Counted from the stretch's first letter, positions 16,263 to 25,439 are shown. The stretch is 57,017 nt of DNA from Acidobacteriota bacterium (GCA_016870995.1 VFZU01000023.1:1-57017), one strand, 5' to 3'. Notes: a model not told the origin generated them from the letters alone. Numbers and translations are program-made.

Positions 16263-17111
16263 TCAGGTGGCTTGAAAAGCCAGTCTAGCAGGAACTACGC
16301 CGAAGTACTCACTCATGCGCCGCATGCCAAGTTGCGGCGCGATGCAATCCTGTGTCGCTACTGCGCTGTAGAATTCCATCAGTTCCGCTATGCGCGAATG
16401 AAATGGGCGCACCAGGCGCCCCTCCATGCGGACCAATCCCGGCGGAGCATTCGGCATCCAGGCATTGGGTTTGCCCGCAGCTTCACCAATGATCTGGTTG
16501 ATTTGCCGGCGGGTCGGAATGTCTGGTCCTCCGCAAGGCAGATCGAGAGGCCCGGCAGCGACATATCGCACCATCAACTCCGCAACATCCTGCGGATCAA
16601 TGGGGTTTGTGCGCGCCAGGCCGTTTCCGATCAAGGGCAAAAATCCTTTGCGGGCCATCGGCAACAGGTCTTCGAATGCGCTGAAGATTCCTGTCGGCCG
16701 GACAACGGTTGAAGACAGCGAGGTCTGCCGAAGCTCTTCGACGAAACTCTCATGCGCCCTCACATAAGCTGTGTGCGCATAGCCTTCCTCCACATGAACG
16801 CTTAAATAGACAAATCGATAGGCACCCGCACGCAAAGTTTCTTTGAGTAGCTGCTTGTGGATCACCGGGTCTACGGAGCTGAATCCACGCTTGTCCTTCG
16901 CTCTCATGGACACACTCGCGCCAGCGCAGGACATCAACACATCGCAGTCTTCGGCCAATCCCTTGGCCGAGCCAGCGACGGTGAGATCCCATCCGGTTAC
17001 GGCGAGCACCGTGTGACCAGACAGGCGCAACAATTCGTTGACCCTCCGGCCTACCTGTCCCCCGGCGCCTACCAGAAGTATCCTCACAGCATTACTAGCG
17101 GATTTGTTCAC
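16263..17111 (-). CDS. NAD(P)-binding atypical SDR (NmrA-like)
   Basis: 282 residues from GTG 17111, or possibly GTG 17087, which would avoid overlap with the upstream gene. Residues near 10-18 give ILLVGAGGQVGRRVNELL, the Rossmann NAD(P) motif of atypical SDRs. There is no YxxxK catalytic pair in the usual place, and TSLSSTVVRPTGIFSAF and the DVAELMVR block match NmrA-like or complex I assembly-type proteins. It may be a redox sensor or reductase. It lies inside the thg1-like to purB operon, overlapping the upstream gene by 17 bases and touching the downstream one. Confidence 0.78.
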   Translation of the reverse strand: MNKSASNAVRILLVGAGGQVGRRVNELLRLSGHTVLAVTGWDLTVAGSAKGLAEDCDVLMSCAGASVSMRAKDKRGFSSVDPVIHKQLLKETLRAGAYRFVYLSVHVEEGYAHTAYVRAHESFVEELRQTSLSSTVVRPTGIFSAFEDLLPMARKGFLPLIGNGLARTNPIDPQDVAELMVRYVAAGPLDLPCGGPDIPTRRQINQIIGEAAGKPNAWMPNAPPGLVRMEGRLVRPFHSRIAELMEFYSAVATQDCIAPQLGMRRMSEYFGVVPARLAFQAT

Positions 17112-17784
17112 GAAGGTAGCTCACTCTTCGTTGAAAAATTGGTACTTCAAGGTCCACTACCCAATCTCCACTGGCCCCACGCAGCACGGCCCGGCCCCTC
17201 TTAAAGTCTGCCGGCTCCTTGGCCCAGTTCAAGCCCCTGGCGTGCAGCATGTCGTGCTTTTCTGCCTCAGACTTGCCTAGTAGTTCTTTGTGACTGTAGT
17301 GCGCCGAAGCCAGCATGTTCAGACTGTTGGCCGAAGCATCCAACTGTCTCCAGATGAAGTACTTCTCCACTTCGCTCGCCTGCGGGATCACGAGTGCCCG
17401 GCAATCAAAGCTCGCCAGCTTTTTGCTGTTGAAATTCCTGGCAAATGCCGACGTAAAGACACTGGCTGCCACAGAGACAAGCTTTTGCAAATTGCCGTCA
17501 AACCACATCGGGCTTTTCTCGTTCTCGTAGTCGGTGAGCAGAAATGAGTACTCGTCACTTTGCCCATAGGCAAATCGGCAACCCATCATCTGCTTGGCCA
17601 GCGTCAGCGCTGCTTGGTCCAGAGCATCGGCCAATGGACGGCAATAAGGCCTCTCCATCCCCTTTGTGAATTCATGAAAGCTTCTCCCGTCGATGCGCAA
17701 TACAAGGTTTGTTCCACGCGGAACCTGGATCCGCAGCGCGTCTTCGTAATACCGTTTGATTCGATCGCCGAGTGAGTCTTTCAT
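17095..17784 (-). CDS. Thg1-like 3'-5' nucleotidyltransferase (TLP)
   Basis: 229 residues. VLRIDGRSFHEFTKG (Asp32) and YGQSDEYSFLL (Asp77, Glu78) are the metal-binding carboxylates of the Thg1 family, which adds nucleotides in the 3'-to-5' direction. Eukaryotic Thg1 adds G-1 to tRNA-His; bacterial Thg1-like proteins are known mainly for repairing 5'-truncated tRNAs. Length fits the short bacterial form. It is the first gene of the operon ending in purB and is divergent from the PIN gene. The overlap with the SDR start implies coupling. The biological tRNA target here is inference. Confidence 0.88.
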   Translation of the reverse strand: MKDSLGDRIKRYYEDALRIQVPRGTNLVLRIDGRSFHEFTKGMERPYCRPLADALDQAALTLAKQMMGCRFAYGQSDEYSFLLTDYENEKSPMWFDGNLQKLVSVAASVFTSAFARNFNSKKLASFDCRALVIPQASEVEKYFIWRQLDASANSLNMLASAHYSHKELLGKSEAEKHDMLHARGLNWAKEPADFKRGRAVLRGASGDWVVDLEVPIFQRRVSYLREQIR

Positions 17785-17802
17785 GCGTTAGCTTGGGTGG
17801 GG

Positions 17803-18240
17803 ATGCGTGTCGTTCTCGATACCAACATACTAATTTCGGCCTGCTGGAAGCCTGGCGGTCTCGAACGGCAACTCGTCGATCTTGCCCTCGCCGGACATTT
17901 CGATTGGGTCGCCACCCAATCCGTCATGGATGAATATGTTGAAGTTCTGAACCGGCCGAAATTCAAACAGCTCCGGGCATCGATCGATACTTTGCTCGAG
18001 CGCTTTGCCGGCAAAGTTCGCATCGTACCGGTCGCTGCCAGCATTGCGCTCGCTCACGACCCCGATGATAACCTTCTGCTCGAGGCCGCACAGGCTGCCG
18101 CTGCTGATTTTCTTGTGACGGGCAACCTCAAGGATTACCCGCTCGATTGGCCAGTGGCGCGCATTGTCAACGCGCGCCAGTTCTTTGAACTAGTTCAGGT
18201 TCACGGGCTCGGCGGTGCCGTAGTAAAGCCCATTGAATAG
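17803..18240 (+). CDS. PIN-domain ribonuclease-like protein
   Basis: 145 residues from ATG 17803, which has GGTGGGG directly upstream. MRVVLDTNILISA carries the first PIN Asp, SVMDEYVEVLNRP the Glu, and AHDPDDNLLLEAAQAAAADFLVTGN the two remaining acidic residues, so the catalytic set is complete. It matches the COG1569-type single PIN proteins often annotated as VapC-like toxins. No antitoxin gene lies immediately upstream or downstream. The last 51 bases overlap the end of the convergent M14 peptidase gene. Confidence 0.82.
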   Translation: MRVVLDTNILISACWKPGGLERQLVDLALAGHFDWVATQSVMDEYVEVLNRPKFKQLRASIDTLLERFAGKVRIVPVAASIALAHDPDDNLLLEAAQAAAADFLVTGNLKDYPLDWPVARIVNARQFFELVQVHGLGGAVVKPIE

Positions 18241-20931
18241 CAACTTGAACGTGCCGTGCGGTTGCGCGCGGAAGCTCACTTCAGGTCCGTACAGGAATAG
18301 CTTGCCTTCGCCCACCTTGGCCTCGGCGACGGCAACGCCACCCTCAAGGTAGTGCTGGCCCCAGGCCCAGCCGCTACGCAGTGGCGTGCTGTTGGCAAAC
18401 CAGGCTACCGGCTTGACGTTTTGCATCGCTGCTTCCGGCTTCATGCGGAAGACCGGGCTGTCATCGAAGAAGATATCGGCCTTCTTGTCCATGCCGTAGG
18501 CGAGTGGATTCGTATTGTCGACAGCCACTTCCATCACCGATCCCGGCACGTAGTATTTCTCGTTCGAAAGCTTACGCTCGGCTCCGTTGGCAGTCTTTTC
18601 AACAAGATGGTCTCCCACCGGCAAACCCAACATTTGGGCGAGCGCAGTCGAAGATCCAATCGTCAATACGGTGCCGCCGGATTCGAGGAATTTCTTGAGA
18701 TGCGGAACTGTCTTGTCCCGACTCACGCGGCCTTGACGCTCGCGCCATTCAGGCAATAGGTTCGACTCAGACCCGCCTACGCTTGCGCCAGTACCGCCAA
18801 ACCGCGAACGCTCCGCGATGCCACCAGTCACAAACACGAGCACATCGAACTTGGTCCGCAGGTCGCCCTGATCGAGCGTCGGCGGATAAACAACCTGGAA
18901 CGGAAAATCGAATTGCTCAAATAGCCAGCGCGTCCACCCCGAAGGCATCGACCCGCCCACGTTATCCCACAATCCGATGCGGATGGGTTTGAGTTTCAAT
19001 GCTTCACCAGCAGGCTTCGCGGCCGCAGTCGTGAACGTCACATTCGATGCTTTAGCGATCGAAGCCACGTTTGCAGCAGTTTTTGCTTTGGCCGACACAA
19101 AGATCGTACCCGCTTCAAGCCCGTTGCTCCCTTTCAGCCAGTAAACGTCTTCGCCAGCGGCGAGCAGCTTGTTGATTGCCTTAAACGAGTCGTTCACCTT
19201 GTGGCTCAGCAAATAACCTGCTGCCCCGGTGCCAGAAACTTTACCAGCGGGCAGATCGATAAAGCCATTCAACTTCTCAAACGGTCCCGAGAAATCCTCG
19301 AGAACGCGATCAAACTGCACTCCCATCAGGTAAGCCAGTGTCCAGCCCGCGCTGTCATAGGGCGGAATCGGAGGGCCACCAGCAAAGCGGAAGTCGTTCG
19401 GGTGATTCTGCGGTTCGAACATGTCGAGCAAATGCGGCCGGAAAGCCTGAGCAGACTTGAAAACGATCGAACCCGCTGGATGCTTCTTGCCAGCCACCTC
19501 AAAATCCGCCATGGCGCGATGCACGGTGAGACCCATGTATTGCATCGTTTGGGTGAACTTGATTGCCGTGTTGAAGTCCACCTGATTCGCGGGCAGAATG
19601 TACCCGCGCGGGTCACGCCATTCCGGCTTCAGCAACTCCTGGTAGTACTTCATTGGCACAACTCCGCCCGCACGGCCTTCACCCTGCGTGATGCCATCCT
19701 TGGCGAGTCGTTCGTTCAGCCACTCCAACCGCTTTGGCAACATCGTCCAGTGGTCTTTGCTGCCGCGTTCGATCGAGTTTTTCCCCATGCGATAGATGTT
19801 GAAGAGCAGATCGTCTTTATGGCGCGAGGCGTAATCGAGGATTGCCCGATTGGCCGAAATCGAATAATCGATTGCTTGCGAAAAATGCCACTTTGGCTGC
19901 GGTGCGATCGGAGCAGGGTTCGTCTTGCTCTGCAGCATCCGCGCAGGCACAAACGGGATATCCATCGGTGTCGGGCTGCCGGCCGACTCCGTGAGGATGC
20001 CGATCATGTTGTGGAAGTACGAGGTCGTACGCAGCCCGCCGTTGTACCAAACGGAAAAGTTCGCGCCTTCGCGTGTGGTGAATCCAGCCTTGCCCTCGAC
20101 AGCAAATCTCGCATGCATGGCCGAGCCAACCTGATCCACGCCAATCATCATCATCGGATCGAACAAATAGCTGGACGGGTCACGGAAGGGTGGGCAGAAT
20201 AATGTCGTTCCTGCGGGGCCCGATTGGTGGTGGTTGTAAAGAATCTGCGGGATCCACTCGAGATACAACTGCCGATTGATGTTCTGCGTTTCCTTCTGCG
20301 TGCTCATGAAGAAATCGCGGTTGTTGTCGTGGCCGACGTACTTTTGATAGAGCCGCTCCGGTGTATAGCGCCGCTTTGTCGGGTCCGGATTCCGCATGTA
20401 GTTGGAACTCACCATGTCCATGCCGTCCGGGTTGGCATGCACCAGTAGGACAACGCAATCGCGCAAGACTCGCATCGTCTCTTCGTCGTTGCGGGTCAGC
20501 AACTGATGAGTCATCTCGATCAACTGTGCCGCACCTAAAACTTCCGAGGCATGCAAGCCGCCGTCAATCCACACTACAGACTTGCCTTCTTTGGAAAGAG
20601 CGCGCGCCTGTTCGTCGGTCAGGCCTTCGGCCATCGCCATCCGCTTGGAGATCTCTTTCAGCCGCGCCAGATTCTTGATGTTCTCTGGTGCCGAAATGAT
20701 CGTCATGTACTGCGTGCGGCCTTCTTCGGTCTTGCCGATGTCGACCAGTTTCATGCGGTCCGATTCACCAGCTACCTGCTTCACATACTTCTCGTATTGT
20801 GTGTAGGTTGCGAGGAAATAATCGTCCGTGACGTTGTTGCCGAAAACGTCCTTGGGCGAGCTGATTTTGCGTTGCGCCGATGTGCCGAGGCAGAAGGCGA
20901 GGACAATGATGCCAATCCGGAAATACCACAT
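18190..20931 (-). CDS. Secreted M14-family zinc carboxypeptidase
   Basis: 913 residues from ATG 20931; upstream in-frame codons form an artificial extension into the DUF1080 gene. A signal peptide (IGIIVLAFCLGTSAQ) is followed by WIDGGLHASEVLG with the HxxE zinc ligands, LVHANPDGMDMV, and LYNHHQSGP with the third His. These give an M14 catalytic domain at about residues 40-330. The C-terminal half contains Gly/Asn-rich beta segments and a glutamine-amidotransferase-like fold (LVFVTGGIAER, TVLTIGSST), as in large acidobacterial M14 proteins. It probably degrades extracellular peptides or cell-wall fragments. DUF1080 and a small peptide gene precede it on the same strand. Confidence 0.85.
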   Translation of the reverse strand: MWYFRIGIIVLAFCLGTSAQRKISSPKDVFGNNVTDDYFLATYTQYEKYVKQVAGESDRMKLVDIGKTEEGRTQYMTIISAPENIKNLARLKEISKRMAMAEGLTDEQARALSKEGKSVVWIDGGLHASEVLGAAQLIEMTHQLLTRNDEETMRVLRDCVVLLVHANPDGMDMVSSNYMRNPDPTKRRYTPERLYQKYVGHDNNRDFFMSTQKETQNINRQLYLEWIPQILYNHHQSGPAGTTLFCPPFRDPSSYLFDPMMMIGVDQVGSAMHARFAVEGKAGFTTREGANFSVWYNGGLRTTSYFHNMIGILTESAGSPTPMDIPFVPARMLQSKTNPAPIAPQPKWHFSQAIDYSISANRAILDYASRHKDDLLFNIYRMGKNSIERGSKDHWTMLPKRLEWLNERLAKDGITQGEGRAGGVVPMKYYQELLKPEWRDPRGYILPANQVDFNTAIKFTQTMQYMGLTVHRAMADFEVAGKKHPAGSIVFKSAQAFRPHLLDMFEPQNHPNDFRFAGGPPIPPYDSAGWTLAYLMGVQFDRVLEDFSGPFEKLNGFIDLPAGKVSGTGAAGYLLSHKVNDSFKAINKLLAAGEDVYWLKGSNGLEAGTIFVSAKAKTAANVASIAKASNVTFTTAAAKPAGEALKLKPIRIGLWDNVGGSMPSGWTRWLFEQFDFPFQVVYPPTLDQGDLRTKFDVLVFVTGGIAERSRFGGTGASVGGSESNLLPEWRERQGRVSRDKTVPHLKKFLESGGTVLTIGSSTALAQMLGLPVGDHLVEKTANGAERKLSNEKYYVPGSVMEVAVDNTNPLAYGMDKKADIFFDDSPVFRMKPEAAMQNVKPVAWFANSTPLRSGWAWGQHYLEGGVAVAEAKVGEGKLFLYGPEVSFRAQPHGTFKLLFNGLYYGTAEPVNLN

Positions 20932-20950
20932 ATCCGGAAATTGTCGCAAA

Positions 20951-21754
20951 TTAGAACGACAGTTTGCGAGCCCAGATATTGCGGAAGCGAACCGGTACGT
21001 CGTGATCCTGCAATGCCAGCGGCATCTCAGGAGCATGCGCCTCATAGGTGCCATTCACGCGGTGCGCCATGCGCCCGAGAATTTCCTTGCGGTGCTGCAC
21101 AAGCACGCCATTGAAAATCAACGTCACATATCCGGGCTTAACGAGGTCCGAGCCGTTGAAGCGGGGTGCCTCGAAGATCAGGTCGTAAACGTTCCATTCC
21201 CCTGGCTTGCGGATCGGGTTCACCATGGGCGGGTACTGTCCGTACACGGCACCAGCCTGGCCGTCGGCGTAGGTTGGATTCTCGTAACTGTCGAGTACCT
21301 GAATCTCGTAGCGCCCCATCAGCAGCACGCCCGAGTTGGACCGCCACTGGGAATCGCCAGAAGGCTCAACCGACGCCGACCATTCGAGGTGCAACTGCAT
21401 ATCACCAAAGGATTCCTTCGTGACAGCATCGCCACCGCCCGGGGTCACTTCCATGTAGCCGTTCTCCAGCTTCCAAGGCGCTTGGGGTTTGTTTCTCTTC
21501 CCGGCAAATGTCCAATGCGACAAATCCTTGCCGTCCAACAAAACGATCGCGTCCGAAGGCGCTCCCCCGGGAGCACTTGCTGGAGTCACAATAGCCGGTT
21601 TCGGCCGGTCAATATCATGCACCTTCCAGCGTTGAAAGGGGATGATCGGCGTGTCGCTGTAGCCCGTTGGCTGATTAAAGCGCTTCGGGTTCTTCGTTTG
21701 TGCCATTGCGGCCGTGCCGGCCAGTACGGAACTCAAAATCGTGCGGCGTTTCAT
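20951..21754 (-). CDS. Secreted DUF1080 (3-keto-disaccharide hydrolase-type) protein
   Basis: 267 residues. The N-terminus MKRRTILSSVLAGTAAMAQ is a signal, possibly Tat. The remainder is a concanavalin-like beta-sandwich: DAIVLLDGKDLSHWTF, MQLHLEWSA, NSGVLLMGRYEIQVLDSYEN and GEWNVYDLIFEAPRFNG are the hallmark DUF1080 segments. Family members hydrolyse or bind glycans, including 3-keto-sugar derivatives. It lies 19 bases upstream of the M14 gene and 21 bases downstream of the 47-residue peptide gene. Confidence 0.88.
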   Translation of the reverse strand: MKRRTILSSVLAGTAAMAQTKNPKRFNQPTGYSDTPIIPFQRWKVHDIDRPKPAIVTPASAPGGAPSDAIVLLDGKDLSHWTFAGKRNKPQAPWKLENGYMEVTPGGGDAVTKESFGDMQLHLEWSASVEPSGDSQWRSNSGVLLMGRYEIQVLDSYENPTYADGQAGAVYGQYPPMVNPIRKPGEWNVYDLIFEAPRFNGSDLVKPGYVTLIFNGVLVQHRKEILGRMAHRVNGTYEAHAPEMPLALQDHDVPVRFRNIWARKLSF

Positions 21755-21775
21755 TTCTTAAGCAGCGTATCAGAA

Positions 21776-21919
21776 CTACCGCATCGGTAACTGGAAACTC
21801 GTAAACCCATCCAGCCGGATTGCGATTCGGAACTCCTCTTCCGGCGCACGATGGAATCGTTCTGCCGCTCCCAGGAGCCCTGCGATCAAAAACACAACCA
21901 AAGTCCACTTCGTTTTCAT
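21776..21919 (-). CDS. 47-residue secreted peptide
   Basis: The frame runs from ATG 21919 to TAG 21776-21778. Its N-terminus KTKWTLVVFLIAGLLGAAE is a convincing signal peptide with an AxA-type end near residue 19, leaving about 28 residues (FHRAPEEEFRIAIRLDGFTS and a short tail). A GGAGG ribosome site lies 11 bases upstream. A longer alternative frame over the same DNA lacks these features. It is 21 bases upstream of the DUF1080 gene, so it is probably co-transcribed. Function unknown; it could also be the remnant of a longer secreted protein. Confidence 0.5.
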   Translation of the reverse strand: MKTKWTLVVFLIAGLLGAAERFHRAPEEEFRIAIRLDGFTSFQLPMR

Positions 21920-21968
21920 GGCGGTCTCAGCCTCCACTAGGTAAGCGCTAAATGAAGTGGATTTCCGC

Positions 21969-23900
21969 CTACTTTAAATAATTTTCTGCCCAGCTCAGAT
22001 GCTGCTCCATAATGTTCTGGGTAAACTTCGGCTCATTCGGGCCGTGCAACGTGCGCGGATACACGATCATCTTCACTGGCACATTTCGCCTTTCGAGCGC
22101 CCGCCGGAATTCATAGCCCTGCGTCGGCGGTACTCGCGGGTCATTCTCCCCGTGCAGGATCAGCGTCGGAGTTTTCACGTTCTGGATAAAGTTCATCGGC
22201 GAACTCTTCTGATACACCTCCAGCTTTTCCCAAGGCGGTCCGCCGAAGTAATCCTCATAAACTGCCGGGATGTCCTGTGTCCCGTACATCGATACATGAT
22301 TCGTAATCCCAGCACCGATCGCGGCGCACTGAAAGCGACTCGTCTGTGTCACCGTCCAGGCCGTCATGTAGCCGCCATAGCTCCACCCCATCACGCACAT
22401 CCGGTTTGCGTCGGCGACGCCCATCGCGATCACCTGATCCACGCCCAACTGGATGTCCTGATAATCCAATCCGCCCCAATCTTGATCCACCCGGTTGCGA
22501 AATGCGGCACCATAAGCGGTCGACCCGCGCGGGTTTGGCCGCAGCACGGCGAAGCCTTTTGCCGCGAACGTCGCGATCGGATACAGCCCGCCGGAACCGA
22601 TGAAGCTCTCGCTGAACACCCCCGATGGCCCCCCGTGAATGTTCAGGATCAGGGGTGCCTTGGTTCCCGGCTTGTGGTTCGCCGGATAGGTCAGGATCCC
22701 TTCGATCGGCAAGCCATCCTTGCCCTTCCAGGTGATCACTTCAGACTTTGCCACCGGCGGCAATGCAAGGCCTGTATTAGCGGCACTCACTTGCACGGGG
22801 CTTCCCCCAAGCGCCATCACAAAAGCCTCCACGGGTTGATCCAGGCTTTGCGCCGGGAAGCCCACATGCGTCCCCGCATCGTTCAAACGCACACCCGCCA
22901 TCACGCCTGCCTTTGAGCTGTACAGGTTCTGCAGCGGACCATCCACCGGCAATCGGTAAATTGCCGACCTGGTTCCTTTGGATTCAAACACCAAAAGCGA
23001 TTTCGAGTCTGGTGCCCATCCCGCCACGGAAGGATTGTCGTTCGGCGTCGCTGCCAGGTCTCTTAGCTCTCCGGTCGCTCGCGCGTACAAAGTAACCCGC
23101 TCGGCGTCATGGCTCGACCGGTTCTGCCTGCGCTGCATGGCAATGTACCGGCCATCGGGAGAATAAACCGGCTCAGATTCATACTTGCCGGTTGCGGCCA
23201 CTGTCTTTACCGCTCCCGTCGCCACCTCAACCTCAATCACATCGGCTGAAGAAGACTCGTTGGGTTCGCTCGAACTCCGCCGGTCCACGGCCAAATGCTT
23301 TCCGTCCGGCGACCAGTCGAAGGCCGAAACATGAAAGTCCCCGGTGAGCACTGCCTTCGGCGTTGCGCCAGCTTTCAGCTCAAGCAGCCACAAACCCTGC
23401 CGCGGCGGCTTAGCCCCCACGACGCGAAAATCCAGCTTCTCCTTACGCCGCTTTTCAAGATCCTTGTCTTCTTCCGCTGCAGTGAACGCCAGATGCTTGC
23501 CGTCGGGTGAAACCTTGTAACTCCCTAGATTTCCCTTCCAATCTGTCAACTTTTCGGCTTCGCCTCCCGCGATCGGCAGCCGGTAAAAGTTACGCTTCCC
23601 GGATCGGTCTGACGCAAAGAAAATCGAATTCCCGTCCGGTGCCCATTCCGCTGCATTTGCGCTTTTTTCCCCTTGCGTCAATTGCCGCCGCCCACTGCCA
23701 TCGATCCGCGCAAAATGGACATGCGTCAACATCTCGCTCTTTTCCGTTTCGATCACGGCTTGGGTTTCAAGCCAGATGACGCTCTTGCCATCAGGGGAGG
23801 GAATTACCCCCGAAATGGTCTTGAGCTTCATTGACAGAGCCGGCGACCAATCCGCGGCAAACACCGCCGCCACACAGCACAAACCCAAAAGGATACGCAT
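21969..23900 (-). CDS. S9-family prolyl oligopeptidase-type peptidase
   Basis: 643 residues. Signal peptide at residues 1-16. A seven-bladed propeller with TolB-like repeats (SPDGK motifs at several points) occupies about residues 20-380. The alpha/beta-hydrolase domain follows, with MGWSYGGYMTAW (nucleophile Ser), LHGENDPRVPP (Asp) and the terminal RTLHGPNEP (His). This is the acylaminoacyl-peptidase/DPP4-like S9C architecture, which cleaves oligopeptides. It is single-gene in layout, with about 50 bases before the peptide gene at 21919 and ten bases after the GGDEF stop. Confidence 0.9.
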   Translation of the reverse strand: MRILLGLCCVAAVFAADWSPALSMKLKTISGVIPSPDGKSVIWLETQAVIETEKSEMLTHVHFARIDGSGRRQLTQGEKSANAAEWAPDGNSIFFASDRSGKRNFYRLPIAGGEAEKLTDWKGNLGSYKVSPDGKHLAFTAAEEDKDLEKRRKEKLDFRVVGAKPPRQGLWLLELKAGATPKAVLTGDFHVSAFDWSPDGKHLAVDRRSSSEPNESSSADVIEVEVATGAVKTVAATGKYESEPVYSPDGRYIAMQRRQNRSSHDAERVTLYARATGELRDLAATPNDNPSVAGWAPDSKSLLVFESKGTRSAIYRLPVDGPLQNLYSSKAGVMAGVRLNDAGTHVGFPAQSLDQPVEAFVMALGGSPVQVSAANTGLALPPVAKSEVITWKGKDGLPIEGILTYPANHKPGTKAPLILNIHGGPSGVFSESFIGSGGLYPIATFAAKGFAVLRPNPRGSTAYGAAFRNRVDQDWGGLDYQDIQLGVDQVIAMGVADANRMCVMGWSYGGYMTAWTVTQTSRFQCAAIGAGITNHVSMYGTQDIPAVYEDYFGGPPWEKLEVYQKSSPMNFIQNVKTPTLILHGENDPRVPPTQGYEFRRALERRNVPVKMIVYPRTLHGPNEPKFTQNIMEQHLSWAENYLK

Positions 23901-23909
23901 GTCGCTAGC

Positions 23910-24818
23910 TTAAACTAGGCGCGCGTATTCGCTCCAAACCTGCACCTGATCCCGCCCGCCACGCTTGGCTGCATAGAGTGCTTCATCCGCTTTGGTAAAC
24001 AGAAACTGCGAGTCCATTGCTTCCTGCCATTCGCAGACGCCACAGGAGAACGTAATCTTGTGGACGCTTTGGTCCGGTGCAATGAACAGTTCGCGACCCG
24101 CCAGTTCGCAAATGCGCGAGAGCATCGCGGATGCCTCGCTCTCCCCGCCCTGGAATGCGATCACAAACTCATCGCCACCCCAACGGCCAACCCAATCCGT
24201 TCTTCGCACATTGGTCCTCAGCAGATCACCGGTCTGCCTCAATACGGCATCGCCGAAATCGTGTCCATAGGTATCGTTCAGTGTCTTGAAGTTGTCGATA
24301 TCAAGAATGGCAAAGCTCAGCGCATTTTGTCGGATTCGCGTCAGCTCGATGGAATCCTTGAGCCGGTTCTCGGCGCTGCGCCGATTGTAGATCCCGGTCA
24401 GGTGGTCGATCGCGCCGTCCTGGTTGGCGCTTTCGATCAGATCTTTCATGGACCGCGTGATGTAATTCACGTTGGACATCAGGCTGCCCACCTCGTCGCG
24501 ATAATGCACGGGCAGATCTGGCAGTACCTTTTCATTCAAAAACTGGTTGAGCTGCCGCGACGTGCAAAGAATCGGCTTCAGGATGGTCGACAACGCCCAA
24601 TAGGCAAAAACCGCTGCCGTGGCGGCTGCCACGCCGCTGATCAAAATTGCCTGTTCCAGCTCTGGCCCTTTGAGGGTCGAGAACAAAATAAAGAAAATTT
24701 CCATTGCCATTACGGGCAACAGCACACTCACCACTACTGCAAATACAACCTTGCTGCGAAACGAGGTCGCAAATGGCAGGCGGTTCAAGAGATCGTAAAA
24801 TTTCAGTGCTCTCGACAT
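23910..24818 (-). CDS. Membrane-anchored diguanylate cyclase (GGDEF)
   Basis: 302 residues from ATG 24818, chosen because AAAGGA lies seven bases upstream; the longer frame to 24932 has no ribosome site. Two membrane helices (about residues 20-45 and 60-80) flank a short loop, followed by a HAMP-like linker (KPILCTSRQLNQFLNEK). The catalytic domain starts at DHLTGIYNRR, with FAILDIDNFKTLNDTYGHDFGD and the active-site GRWGGDEFVIAF near residue 212. All residues for c-di-GMP synthesis are intact. An inhibitory RxxD site is not obvious. Divergent from the secreted unknown at 24931. Confidence 0.88.
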   Translation of the reverse strand: MSRALKFYDLLNRLPFATSFRSKVVFAVVVSVLLPVMAMEIFFILFSTLKGPELEQAILISGVAAATAAVFAYWALSTILKPILCTSRQLNQFLNEKVLPDLPVHYRDEVGSLMSNVNYITRSMKDLIESANQDGAIDHLTGIYNRRSAENRLKDSIELTRIRQNALSFAILDIDNFKTLNDTYGHDFGDAVLRQTGDLLRTNVRRTDWVGRWGGDEFVIAFQGGESEASAMLSRICELAGRELFIAPDQSVHKITFSCGVCEWQEAMDSQFLFTKADEALYAAKRGGRDQVQVWSEYARLV

Positions 24819-24930
24819 GAACTCATCCTTTCCTTGCGCTCTGATGTATCCATCGGCGCTTTCCGGGCCGTCTGTATATAGCAGTGGCTTTTCTCCCGGA
24901 ACTACGGGAGCGGCCTTAGGAGATAAAATC

Positions 24931-25413
24931 ATGGACGTGAAGCTTAACTTGTTGGCGTTATCGACCCTCGCGATGGTACTCGGCGCTCAGGAGGCCTACA
25001 AAGGGCCTGTTCCGGACAAAACGGACATCCCCTTCATCCGCCACGCCAACAAACTTGTCGTCACCGATACCGGCGAAGCCAAGGATGAATCTGCCAAAGG
25101 CGACACGATTTACACCGTACCTGGTGCGGCTGCCACGGCCAAAACGCCCCTCACCGAGCCATCTTTTGTCATTAAGGTCGACAAACTCAACGTGCAGCAG
25201 ATGCAGCTGTACAAGATGGAGCCACGCAATGGCCAAAGAGTCCTCACACTGCCACAAAAGGTAAAAAAGAACGGTCCACGCGCCATTCGCCTCTCCCTGG
25301 AACCCCTTTCCACCGGCCTGTTCAAGCTCGAAGTTCAGGAACCGCTGGAAAACGGCGAGTACTGTTTGAGCCCTGGCGGCTCGAACGCCGTCTTTTGTTT
25401 CGCTGTCTACTAA
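24931..25413 (+). CDS. Secreted hypothetical protein
   Basis: 160 residues from ATG 24931 with AGGAG eight bases upstream. A signal peptide (LNLLALSTLAMVLGAQ) precedes a polar, beta-rich domain (KLVVTDTGEAKDES, FVIKVDKLNVQQMQLYKMEP, GLFKLEVQEPLENGEYCLSP). The ending GGSNAVFCFAVY looks like the final strand of a small immunoglobulin-like sandwich. No family is recognised. It is followed after 26 bases by the VOC gene on the same strand. Confidence 0.65.
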   Translation: MDVKLNLLALSTLAMVLGAQEAYKGPVPDKTDIPFIRHANKLVVTDTGEAKDESAKGDTIYTVPGAAATAKTPLTEPSFVIKVDKLNVQQMQLYKMEPRNGQRVLTLPQKVKKNGPRAIRLSLEPLSTGLFKLEVQEPLENGEYCLSPGGSNAVFCFAVY

Positions 25414-25439
25414 GGGGGCTTGCTAGACTGAAAGCTTCT

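Noticed and set aside
21675-21908. A 77-residue minus-strand frame overlapping the 47-residue peptide gene
   Set aside because: It lacks a signal peptide and overlaps the DUF1080 start; the shorter frame has a strong ribosome site and a proper leader.
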